Shown here in pieces: positions 1 to 6,065 of a DNA stretch of 7,056 bases. How positions within the stretch are numbered: position 1 is the stretch's first letter; the number at the start of each line of letters is the position of its first letter. Source of the DNA: a bacterium (GTDB lineage: Bacteria > Chloroflexota > Dormibacteria > UBA8260 > Bog-877); the NCBI GenBank assembly GCA_021817025.1, contig JAKAWF010000170.1, positions 1 through 7,056 of the forward strand, in the 5' to 3' direction. The notes below the pieces were generated by a model. The model ran no database searches. It had not been told where the DNA came from and saw only the letters and a list, made by a program, of their open reading frames with translations. Position numbers and translations under genes: made by a program.

Positions 1-2
1 CG

Positions 3-137
3 ATCTTGCTCAAAGTTGAGGTCGACGATGCGATTGCCGCCGACGACATCTTCGACAAGCTGATGGGGATCTCGGTCGAGCACCGCAAGCGCTTCATCCA
101 GGCGTACGCCAAGACCGTGCGGACCCTCGACGTTTGA
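3..137 (+). CDS. gyrB: DNA gyrase subunit B, C-terminal end (partial)
   Basis: This is the 3' end of a gene that begins before the window; 44 codons and a TGA stop are visible. The peptide contains a helix with ADDIFDKLMG, then a basic stretch with HRKRFIQAYAK, and ends in RTLDV. GyrB proteins typically end this way: an (L)MG.xVExRRxFI segment followed by N/T-L-D-I/V in the C-terminal TOPRIM-associated tail. GyrB is the ATPase half of DNA gyrase, the enzyme that introduces negative supercoils. The same ending occurs in ParE, but the gyrA two genes downstream carries a GyrA-box, which favours GyrB. The stop codon overlaps the plsX start by 4 bp (TTGA), which suggests translational coupling. 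The ATPase and TOPRIM domains lie outside the window, so only the tail can be judged. Confidence 0.88.
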   Translation: MLLKVEVDDAIAADDIFDKLMGISVEHRKRFIQAYAKTVRTLDV

Positions 138-1162
138 GCCGTCTCACCCCGGCGTTGGCGGTGGACGCCATGGGCGGCGACCGCGCTCCCGAGGCCCTGG
201 TGGAGGGCAGCCTGCTGGCGCTGGCAGAGGACCGGGAGCTGCGGCTGGTGCTGGTCGGTGAGCGCTCCCGGCTGGAGGGTCTCCTCGGGGAACAAGGGGC
301 GGCTGCCGGGGGCAGGCTCCGGCTGGCCCCGGCCGAAGGCGTGATCGCCATGGACGCTCACCCCGTGGAGGCAGTGCGGGCTCGGCCCCGCGCCAGTGTC
401 AACGTGGCCGTGGATCTGGTGGCCAAGGGAGAGGCCGACGCCTGCTTCTCGGCGGGCAACAGTGGCGCCACCATGGCCTCCGCGCTGCTCCATCTGCACC
501 GCCTGCCCGGCATCGCGCGGCCCGCGATCGCCACCCCCCTGCCCACTCCCAAGGGCACCACCATGCTGCTCGACTCCGGGGCTCAGGTGGATTGCCGGCC
601 GGAGTGGCTCGCCCAGTTCTCCAGCCTGGGCAGCGCCTATGTCAGGCGGATGCTCGGGGTCGAACGGCCTCGGGTCGGCCTGCTCAGCAACGGGGAGGAG
701 AGCTCCAAGGGGAATGACCTGGTGCAGGCCGCCCATCGTCTGATCTCCGAGTTGGACCTCAACTACGTGGGCCCGGTGGAGGGCCGCGACCTGCTCTCAG
801 GATCCGTGGAGGTGGTGGTCTGCGACGGCTTCGTGGGCAACGTTGCGCTCAAGACCGCCGAGGGGGTTGCCGAGGCCATCATGGGCGCGCTCCGGGAGGA
901 GGCCGACTCCGGCCCGCGCTCCCGGTTGGGAGCGGTCCTGCTGCTGCCGGGGCTGCGGCGGCTGCGCCAGCGCATGGACTGGCGCCAGGTCGGCGGCGCG
1001 CCCCTGCTGGGAGTGCGGGGGCTGGTCTTCATCGGGCATGGGCGATCCGACGCGGCCGCGGTGGCCAGCGCCCTGAGGGTGGCGGCGGCCGCGGTGCGGG
1101 CCGACCTGCTGGCGGGCCTGGCTGGAAACCCGTCTGCCGCGACCGCACTGGTGAGGGGCTAG
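134..1162 (+). CDS. plsX: Phosphate acyltransferase PlsX (acyl-ACP:phosphate transacylase)
   Basis: The 342-residue product has the usual PlsX length. PlsX makes acyl-phosphate from acyl-ACP and phosphate; PlsY then uses acyl-phosphate to acylate glycerol-3-phosphate, the first step of phospholipid synthesis. PlsX is a soluble enzyme that associates peripherally with the membrane. Family motifs appear in order: AVDAMGGD at residues 9-16, SAGNSGATM at 106-114, GEESSKGND at 187-195, VEGRDL at 215-220, then VVVCDGFVGN near 227-236 and GGAPLLGVRG at 287-296, followed by IGHGRSD. I chose the TTG at 134 because it leaves the usual short leader before the AVDAMGGD strand. Starting at GTG 161 would cut into that strand. 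No strong Shine-Dalgarno is visible, and the TTGA overlap with the gyrB stop suggests translation by coupling. The gene sits between gyrB and gyrA, not with fab, acpP or rpmF genes as is common. The family call is secure. Confidence 0.96.
   Translation: MSRLTPALAVDAMGGDRAPEALVEGSLLALAEDRELRLVLVGERSRLEGLLGEQGAAAGGRLRLAPAEGVIAMDAHPVEAVRARPRASVNVAVDLVAKGEADACFSAGNSGATMASALLHLHRLPGIARPAIATPLPTPKGTTMLLDSGAQVDCRPEWLAQFSSLGSAYVRRMLGVERPRVGLLSNGEESSKGNDLVQAAHRLISELDLNYVGPVEGRDLLSGSVEVVVCDGFVGNVALKTAEGVAEAIMGALREEADSGPRSRLGAVLLLPGLRRLRQRMDWRQVGGAPLLGVRGLVFIGHGRSDAAAVASALRVAAAAVRADLLAGLAGNPSAATALVRG
1153..1158 (+). promoter_or_regulatory. Ribosome binding site of gyrA
   Basis: A purine-rich GAGGGG lies inside the last codons of plsX, 7 nt upstream of the gyrA ATG at 1166. 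The spacing suits a Shine-Dalgarno and supports this ATG. It also means gyrA can be translated from the same message as plsX without an intergenic region. Confidence 0.55.
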
Positions 1163-1165
1163 CCG

Positions 1166-3631
1166 ATGGCGATCAACCAAGGCGGGGGCGCGGGCCGGGT
1201 CCAGGGGGTGGAGCTGGTCTCCGAAATGAGGGAGTCCTATCTGGTCTACGCCATGAGCGTGATCGTGGCGAGGGCTCTCCCTGATGTCCGTGACGGCCTC
1301 AAGCCGGTCCAGCGCCGGATCCTCTACGCGATGCAGGAGCAGGGGATGACCCCTGGGGCGTCGCACCAGAAATGCGCCGCCATCGTGGGCGAGGTGCTCA
1401 AGAACTACCACCCTCACGGCGACCTCTCGGTGTACGACACCCTGGTGAGAATGGCCCAGCCCTGGGTGATGCGCTATCCCCTGGTGGACGGCCAGGGCAA
1501 CTTCGGCTCGCCGGAGGGCGATCCCGCGGCCGCCTACCGTTACACGGAGGCGCGGATGGCTCCCATCGCGGCCGAGATGGTGGCCGACATTGACAAGAAC
1601 ACGGTTGACTTTGCGGACAACTACGCCGCCACCAAGCAGGAGCCCATGGTGCTGCCCGCGGCGCTGCCCAACCTGCTGGTCAATGGCGCGGCCGGGATCG
1701 CGGTGGGGATGGCGACCAGCATCCCGCCCCACAACCTCTCCGAGATCTGCGACGGCCTGATCCGGCTCATCGACAACCCCGAGGCCGACACCGAGGAGCT
1801 GATGAAGCTCATCCCCGGCCCTGACTTCCCGACCGGAGGCATCGTCTACGCCCGAGACATTCCCCAGGTCTACGGCACCGGCCACGGGAGGGTGGTGCAG
1901 CGGGCACGGGTCGCTTTCGAGGAGTCCAAGAGCGGGCGGGAGCAGATCATCGTGACCGAGCTGCCCTACCAGGTGAACCCCAGCCGGGTGCTCCAGACCA
2001 TCGCCGAGCTGGTCAACGACCGCAAGCTGGAGGGAATAGCCGACATCCGCAACGAGACCGGGCGCCGTGAGGGCACCCGGCTGGTGATCGAGCTCAAGCG
2101 CGATGCCCGCCCCTACACGGTGCTCAACAACCTCTACAAGCACACCCAGCTGCAGTCCAGCTTCACCTGCATTCTGCTGGCCCTGGTCGACGGCCGGCCG
2201 CAGGTGCTCTCGCTGCGGAGCATGCTCAGCCACTACTTGGAGTACCGCCACCAGGTGGTCGAGCGGCGGACCCGTCACGACCTGGAGCGCGCCCAGGAGC
2301 GGGCCCACATCGTCGAGGGCCTGCGGATCTGCCTCCAGAACCTGGACGAGGTGATCCGTCTGATCCGGGCCGCCCCCGACGAGGCGACCGCCCAGCGCCA
2401 GCTGGAGGAGCGCTTCAGTCTCAGCGACCGCCAGAGCAAGGCGATCGTGGACATGCGCCTGGGCCGGCTCACGCGGCTGGAGCGGGAGCGGCTGGAGGAG
2501 GAGCACGCCGAGCTGATGCGCCGGATCGGGGAGCTCGAGGAGATCCTCTCCAGCCGGGGGAACCTGATGGCGGTGGTGCGTGAGGAGCTGACCGCGCTGC
2601 GCAAGAAGTACGGCGACGCCCGCCGCACCGAGATCAGCTACGGCGACATCGAGCTCAACGAGGAGGACCTCATCCCTCGCGAGCAGGTGGTGGTCACGCT
2701 CACCCACCGCGGCTACATCAAGCGCACCCCGGCCACCGACTACCGCTCGCAGCGCCGAGGGGGCAAGGGGGTGATGGGCGCCAAGCGCGTTGGGGAGGAG
2801 GATTACGTCGAGTTCCTGCGGGTGGCCTCCACCCACTCCGACATGCTCTTCTTCACCAACAAGGGCCGGGTCTTCCGGCTGCGCACCCATGAGATCCCGG
2901 ATGTCAGTCGGCAGGCCAAGGGGACGGCGGCGATCAACCTCCTGGAGATGGATCAAGGCGAGCGGGTCACCTCCATGCTGGCCGTGGACGGCTACTCCGA
3001 CGAGGCCTACATGGTGATGGCGACGCTGCGGGGGCACATCAAGAAGACGCCCGCCGCCGCCTACGCCTCGGTGCGGCGCAACGGCCTGATCGCGATGAAC
3101 CTCAGCGAGGGAGACGAGCTGGACTGGGTCCGGGTCAGCACCGGCGGCGACGACATCCTGCTGGTGACCAGACAGGGCAAGGCGCTCCGTTTCAACGAGC
3201 GGCAGGTGCGCCCGATGGGACGGGACACCCAGGGGGTGACGGCGGTACGCCTGCGCCCCGGCGATGCGGTCGCGGGCATGGACATCGTCAGGGAGAACGG
3301 CTACGTGCTGGTGGTGACCGAACGCGGCTACGGAAAGCTGACGCCGGTCGACGACTATCCGATCAAGAGCCGGGCCATCCAGGGGGTCTACACCCTCGAT
3401 CAGAACGCAATCTCGAAGGTGGGCGAGATCGTGGGCAGCCGGATGGTGGAGGACCTCTCGGAGGAGCTGATGCTGATCAGCAGCCGTGGCCAGATCATCC
3501 GGATGCCCCTGGAGGGGGTCAGGATCTCCAGTCGCCAGACCAGGGGCGTGATCCTGATGCGTCTCGATGACGCCGACACCATCGGGTCCATCGCGGGGGT
3601 TGCCCCTCCCGGCGATCTCGAGGAGGCGTAG
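1166..3631 (+). CDS. gyrA: DNA gyrase subunit A
   Basis: The product has 821 residues, a usual length for GyrA. GyrA cleaves and rejoins DNA through a tyrosine and wraps DNA with its C-terminal domain; with GyrB it forms the A2B2 gyrase. The N-terminal breakage-reunion domain begins near residue 16 ([17 protein letters not shown]) and includes [12 protein letters not shown] (40-51) and YHPHGD (81-86). The catalytic Arg125-Tyr126 lies in YRYTEAR, and [13 protein letters not shown] follows. A coiled-coil tower of charged residues lies around 370-480. The C-terminal pinwheel starts near 510 and contains the GyrA-box QRRGGKG at 529-535, which marks gyrase rather than topoisomerase IV. Six blade-like repeats can be read (Gly-hydrophobic-x-(K/R) strands), ending with a short DLEEA tail. 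Leu87 follows HGD where E. coli has Ser83, while the Asp equivalent to Asp87 is present as Asp91. The gene starts 3 bp after plsX. Confidence 0.97.
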   Translation: MAINQGGGAGRVQGVELVSEMRESYLVYAMSVIVARALPDVRDGLKPVQRRILYAMQEQGMTPGASHQKCAAIVGEVLKNYHPHGDLSVYDTLVRMAQPWVMRYPLVDGQGNFGSPEGDPAAAYRYTEARMAPIAAEMVADIDKNTVDFADNYAATKQEPMVLPAALPNLLVNGAAGIAVGMATSIPPHNLSEICDGLIRLIDNPEADTEELMKLIPGPDFPTGGIVYARDIPQVYGTGHGRVVQRARVAFEESKSGREQIIVTELPYQVNPSRVLQTIAELVNDRKLEGIADIRNETGRREGTRLVIELKRDARPYTVLNNLYKHTQLQSSFTCILLALVDGRPQVLSLRSMLSHYLEYRHQVVERRTRHDLERAQERAHIVEGLRICLQNLDEVIRLIRAAPDEATAQRQLEERFSLSDRQSKAIVDMRLGRLTRLERERLEEEHAELMRRIGELEEILSSRGNLMAVVREELTALRKKYGDARRTEISYGDIELNEEDLIPREQVVVTLTHRGYIKRTPATDYRSQRRGGKGVMGAKRVGEEDYVEFLRVASTHSDMLFFTNKGRVFRLRTHEIPDVSRQAKGTAAINLLEMDQGERVTSMLAVDGYSDEAYMVMATLRGHIKKTPAAAYASVRRNGLIAMNLSEGDELDWVRVSTGGDDILLVTRQGKALRFNERQVRPMGRDTQGVTAVRLRPGDAVAGMDIVRENGYVLVVTERGYGKLTPVDDYPIKSRAIQGVYTLDQNAISKVGEIVGSRMVEDLSEELMLISSRGQIIRMPLEGVRISSRQTRGVILMRLDDADTIGSIAGVAPPGDLEEA

Positions 3632-3649
3632 TCTTCGGCGGGCGGCTTG

Positions 3650-3671
3650 GTGGGCTCAGGGTGGCGCCCAC
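3650..3671 (+). promoter_or_regulatory. Inverted repeat around the dedA ribosome binding site
   Basis: GTGGGC at 3650-3655 and GCCCAC at 3666-3671 are perfect complements with a 10-nt loop (TCAGGGTGGC), ending exactly at the GTG start. The loop holds AGGG (3658-3661), the only Shine-Dalgarno-like stretch upstream, 10 nt before the start. In RNA this could fold into a small hairpin that presents the binding site in its loop or blocks it. There is no U-tract, so it is not an intrinsic terminator. A 6-bp match in GC-rich DNA may be chance. Confidence 0.3.
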
Positions 3672-4295
3672 GTGACCCACATCCTCTTCCAGCTGACGCA
3701 CCTGCCTCCGTTGGGGGTGTACGGCTTCGTCCTGCTCTGGCTGGCGGCGGAGTCAGTGGGGCTTCCCCTGCCGGACGAGGCGGTGCTGCTGACCCTGGGC
3801 TTCCTGGCCCACCGGGGGACGGTCTCGCTGGTGCCGCTGGTGCTGTGTGCGGTGGTGGGTTCCGCCATCGGAGCCACCATCTCCTACCAGATCGGCTATG
3901 CCCTCGGGCGCCCGGTGGTGGCGCGAATCGCGTCCCGGCTGGGCATCTCCGACGCCCGCCTCACCGAGGCCGAGGCCTGGGTCCGCAAGCGAGGCGGGAT
4001 CGGCGTCTTCCTCACCCGGGTGATCCCCTTCGCGCGCAACCTGGCCTCGTATGCGGCCGGGATCGCGTCCATCCCGCCGCGGGTCTTCTACCCGGCGATG
4101 CTGCTGGGGGCACTGGTGTGGTGCACCACCGTGACCTCGCTGGGCGATGCCCTGGGGGCCCACTACGGCGCCATCCTCCGCCTCGGCCCCCTGGGCCTGC
4201 TCCTCGGCGGGGGGCTGGTGGTGCTGGCGTTGGTGGCCTGGTTCGTGTGGACCAGGGTGGGGCGGCGCCGAGACCGCCCCGCCGGCGGATCTTGA
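3672..4295 (+). CDS. DedA/SNARE-associated family integral membrane protein
   Basis: Taking the GTG at 3672 gives 207 residues, a normal DedA length. An in-frame ATG at 3567 would add 35 Arg/Pro-rich residues encoded inside gyrA and is unlikely. DedA proteins are inner-membrane proteins required for envelope integrity; members have been implicated in moving undecaprenyl phosphate or phospholipids across the membrane. Family signatures visible are AESVGLPLPDEAVL (26-39, a re-entrant acidic loop), YQIGYALGR (72-80), and FLTRVIPFARNLASYAAG (113-130). The last holds Arg116 and Arg122, with the spacing of the essential arginine pair in the family. Hydrophobic segments fall near 14-31, 50-71, 136-157 and 168-196, with a basic tail (RVGRRRDR) that is probably cytoplasmic. 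The gene follows gyrA by 40 bp on the same strand and may be co-transcribed. The precise substrate cannot be read from sequence. Confidence 0.88.
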   Translation: MTHILFQLTHLPPLGVYGFVLLWLAAESVGLPLPDEAVLLTLGFLAHRGTVSLVPLVLCAVVGSAIGATISYQIGYALGRPVVARIASRLGISDARLTEAEAWVRKRGGIGVFLTRVIPFARNLASYAAGIASIPPRVFYPAMLLGALVWCTTVTSLGDALGAHYGAILRLGPLGLLLGGGLVVLALVAWFVWTRVGRRRDRPAGGS

Positions 4296-4297
4296 GA

Positions 4298-4831
4298 TCA
4301 GTCGGGGGAGCCCGGTAGGGACAGGCTGCTCGCCTGGGCGGCCGCATCCAGGGCGGGGCGGATCATGATCAGCCGGCAGTGAACTCGGCTCAGCAGCTCC
4401 TCCGCTGTGTGGTCCAGGCTGAACTCGCCGAAGTGGGGCGGCGCGCCCAAGCCGACCACCATGAGGTCGGCATCCCACCGCCGAGCCTCGTCAACCAGCG
4501 CGGAGCCTGCCTCGCGCGCCTGCAGGACCAGGGTCTCCACCTTGGTCCCGAGCTGGGTCGCCAGGCCCTCCATCCTCCCCAGCAGCCCCTCGGCCTCGCC
4601 CAGCTCCTCGTCCAAGCTGACCCCGAGGGGCAGGTTGCGAGGCACCTCCAGCACCGAGATGATCAGCACCCGCGCCCGGGCCGGCCGGGCCAGGCGGCAG
4701 GCGGCCCGGAGCGCGTCCTCGTCCACCTGATCGCCCCGCACCGGGACCACGATCCGGTGCGGGCCGAGCACGCCCAGGCGCTCTGGAGCGGTGGCACTGC
4801 CGGCACCGGAGCGGAAGAATCGTGAGGCCAC
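4298..4831 (-). CDS. Universal stress protein (UspA) family protein
   Basis: From the GTG at 4831 the product has 177 residues. A start at GTG 4771 would give 157 residues, closer to the usual single-domain USP length; the 20 extra residues are Ser/Arg/Ala-rich and look like a linker. The Usp alpha/beta fold is seen in HRIVVPVRGD as the first strand, then a helix (DEDALRAACRLA) and RARVLIISVLEVP. Further on are an Ala/Glu/Leu-rich helical middle, WDADLMVVGLG as the penultimate strand, and a final helix-strand ending CRLIMIRP. The usual ATP-loop pattern G-x2-G-x9-G-(S/T) is not intact: VVGLGAPPHFGEFSLDHT has Asp-His before the Thr, so nucleotide binding is uncertain. The reading frame stays open upstream to 5095, but that part overlaps trkA and does not look like protein. 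The stop lies 2 bp past the dedA stop (convergent). The role in stress or K+ physiology is unknown. Confidence 0.82.
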   Translation of the reverse strand: MASRFFRSGAGSATAPERLGVLGPHRIVVPVRGDQVDEDALRAACRLARPARARVLIISVLEVPRNLPLGVSLDEELGEAEGLLGRMEGLATQLGTKVETLVLQAREAGSALVDEARRWDADLMVVGLGAPPHFGEFSLDHTAEELLSRVHCRLIMIRPALDAAAQASSLSLPGSPD

Positions 4832-4838
4832 GAGCCCA

Positions 4839-4844
4839 ATTGTG
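4839..4844 (-). promoter_or_regulatory. Weak candidate -10 box for the USP gene
   Basis: On the minus strand CACAAT is followed by seven bases (TGGGCTC) and then the GTG at 4831. This is the same geometry as the TATACT-7 nt-GTG arrangement on the opposite strand. CACAAT keeps only four of six consensus bases and lacks the important T at the first position, so it is weak. It is the main reason to prefer the longer start of the USP gene. Confidence 0.25.
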
Positions 4845-4874
4845 GAGGTTGCGGAGGAGCAGCGCGCGATCCCA

Positions 4875-4887
4875 CCGCCTTTGGCGG
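4875..4887. repeat. 13-bp inverted repeat in the divergent intergenic region
   Basis: CCGCC-TTT-GGCGG is a perfect 5-bp inverted repeat with a 3-bp spacer. It sits in the 97-bp gap between the divergent USP and trkA genes, about 28 bp upstream of the TATACT box. The place suits an operator for a dimeric regulator, but a 5-bp GC arm in this DNA can occur by chance. Confidence 0.3.
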
Positions 4888-4914
4888 CCGGACCAGCGCC
4901 GTTTGAAGTCGAGC

Positions 4915-4920
4915 TATACT
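4915..4920 (+). promoter_or_regulatory. -10 box of a probable leaderless promoter for the trkA pair
   Basis: TATACT matches five of six bases of the sigma-70 type TATAAT consensus and lies in otherwise very GC-rich DNA. Seven bases (CGCCGCC) separate it from the GTG start at 4928, so transcription would begin at or within a base of the start codon and the mRNA would have no 5' leader. No Shine-Dalgarno is present in that interval. A clear -35 at the usual spacing is not visible (ACCAGC at 4892-4897 is poor). Leaderless genes with TAnnnT just upstream of the start are common in Actinomycetota and Deinococcota. Confidence 0.6.
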
Positions 4921-4927
4921 CGCCGCC

Positions 4928-5389
4928 GTGAAGGTGCTCATCGTGGGATGCGGCCGGGTCGGTTCCGCGCTGGCCAGGGACCTCGTCGACGGGGGGCATC
5001 AAGTGACGGTGGTGGACAGCTCCCGGGCAGCCTTTGCCCGCCTGGGGCCCAGCTTCGCCGGGCGGATGGTGCTTGGCAACGGCACCGACCAGCACGTGCT
5101 GGAGGAGTCCGGGGCGGCGGAGGCGGACTGGTTCATCTCGGTCACCAACGGCGACAACCGGAACATCATGTCAGCCCAGGTGGCCCAGGAGATCTTTCAC
5201 ATCGAGCGGGTCATGACCAGGATCTACGACCCCATCCGGGAGCAGGTCTACCGGGAGATGGGCCTCTACACCTACTGCCCCACCGTGGTGGGGGCCGCCA
5301 TCGCCAAGACCTACTTCGAGGCCGGCCCGGAGGCGGCCGACCGGGCCCGCCAGGCGGTGACCGCGTCCGCGGGGCACAGCGATGGCTGA
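4928..5389 (+). CDS. TrkA/RCK N-domain NAD-binding protein without RCK-C
   Basis: The 153-residue product is a single Rossmann fold of the TrkA-N (RCK) family. It has GCGRVG at 7-12 after the first strand and Asp30 at the end of the second strand, as expected for NAD(H) rather than NADP(H). The family pattern VLGNGTDQHVLEESG, EADWFISVTNGDNRNI and MTRIYDP follows. A cross-over helix region (YTYCPTVVGAAIAKTYF) comes next, and the protein ends in an Ala-rich tail. The RCK-C (TrkA_C) ligand-binding domain found in full-length proteins of about 220 residues is absent. RCK proteins form cytoplasmic rings that gate Trk/Ktr K+ transporters in response to nucleotides. The gene overlaps the next, full-length TrkA gene by 8 bp, so the two probably act together, much like the CeoB/CeoC pair of mycobacteria, though there both are full length. 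It probably starts at a GTG on a leaderless mRNA. Confidence 0.88.
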   Translation: MKVLIVGCGRVGSALARDLVDGGHQVTVVDSSRAAFARLGPSFAGRMVLGNGTDQHVLEESGAAEADWFISVTNGDNRNIMSAQVAQEIFHIERVMTRIYDPIREQVYREMGLYTYCPTVVGAAIAKTYFEAGPEAADRARQAVTASAGHSDG

Positions 5390-6065
5390 GCGGCCCGCCT
5401 ACGTCATCGTGGTGGGTGGCGGCAAGGTCGGCTTCTACCTCACCCATCGGCTGCTGACGGCTGGTTACGAGGTCGCTCTGATCGAGAAGGATCGTGCTCG
5501 AGCCGCCTCGATCTCCGCCCAGCTGGGCAGCTGCGCCTGCCTGGTCGGGGACGGCGACGAGATGTCCTTCCTGGCCACCAGCGGGATCGAGCGCGCCGAC
5601 GTCCTGGCGGCGGTCACCGGTGACGACGAGGACAACCTGGTGGCCTGCCAGCTGGCCAAGCGCAAGTTCAAGGTGCCGCACACCATCGCTCGGGTGAACA
5701 ACCCCAGCAACGTCCAGCTCTTCCACCGGCTCGGGGTGGACATCGCGGTTTCGGCCACCGAGCTCATCCTCAACGAGATCGACACCGCGCTGGCCACCGA
5801 CAGCGACGTCCACCGGATGGCGCTGGACGGGACCGATTTCGCCCTGGTCCGGGTGACCGTCCCGATGGGGAGTGCGGTCGGGCACCGGATCGGGGAACTG
5901 CGGGAGCTGGCCCAGGAGAAGGTGCTGCTGCTGCTGCGAGATGGTCAACAGGTGGGCGCCGAGAGCCCCCTGCAACCGGGGGATCAAGTCGTGCTGTACA
6001 CCAGCCGACCGAGCTCCGACTTCCTGCTGGAGAAGGCGGAGGCGCTCAGCCCGGCGGCTCGCTGA
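5382..6065 (+). CDS. trkA: TrkA/KtrA-type K+ uptake regulator (RCK-N plus RCK-C)
   Basis: The product has 227 residues, a full-length single-RCK protein. The N-domain (about 7-130) has GGGKVG at 12-17, Glu35 at the end of the second strand (an NAD-type acidic residue), VGDGDEMSFLATSGI, DVLAAVTGDDEDNL and TIARVNNPSNVQLF. A linker with ELILNEIDTAL leads into the RCK-C domain from about residue 146 (ALDGTDFALVRVTVP to GDQVVLYTS), which in relatives binds cyclic dinucleotides or other ligands. It is expected to form a cytoplasmic octameric ring that gates a TrkH/KtrB-type potassium channel; no such channel is encoded in this window. The ATG at 5382 lies inside the end of the previous gene, 8 bp overlap, pointing to coupled translation and complex formation. 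The 3' end overlaps the convergent M20 peptidase gene by 20 bp. The symbol reflects the family; KtrA or CeoC would fit as well. Confidence 0.92.
   Translation: MAERPAYVIVVGGGKVGFYLTHRLLTAGYEVALIEKDRARAASISAQLGSCACLVGDGDEMSFLATSGIERADVLAAVTGDDEDNLVACQLAKRKFKVPHTIARVNNPSNVQLFHRLGVDIAVSATELILNEIDTALATDSDVHRMALDGTDFALVRVTVPMGSAVGHRIGELRELAQEKVLLLLRDGQQVGAESPLQPGDQVVLYTSRPSSDFLLEKAEALSPAAR

Noticed and set aside
797..3037. 746-codon open frame on the minus strand antisense to plsX and gyrA
   Set aside because: It is the complement of two strongly conserved genes. The product is rich in His, Leu, Val and Gly with no recognisable domain, as expected for a stop-poor antisense frame in high-GC DNA.
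1166..3631. Topoisomerase IV subunit ParC instead of GyrA
   Set aside because: The intact GyrA-box QRRGGKG and a six-blade C-terminal domain indicate gyrase; ParC lacks the intact box.
3567..3671. Upstream ATG extension of the dedA gene into gyrA
   Set aside because: It would add 35 Arg/Pro/Ser-rich residues before the first membrane segment and overlap gyrA by 65 bp. The GTG at 3672 gives the normal family length.
4288..4299. GATCT-TG-AGATC inverted repeat at the dedA/USP junction as a bidirectional terminator
   Set aside because: The stem is only 5 bp with a 2-nt loop, too tight to fold well, and no T-tract follows on either strand.
4832..5095. Upstream extension of the USP reading frame to an ATG at 5095
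   Set aside because: It is antisense to the start of the trkA gene, and the translation has no Usp-like sequence before about residue 109. It would also remove the divergent promoter region.
4928..5400. Frameshift splitting one long TrkA protein into two genes
   Set aside because: The second frame begins with its own complete GGGKVG Rossmann motif, so the two are tandem paralogues, not halves of one broken domain set.
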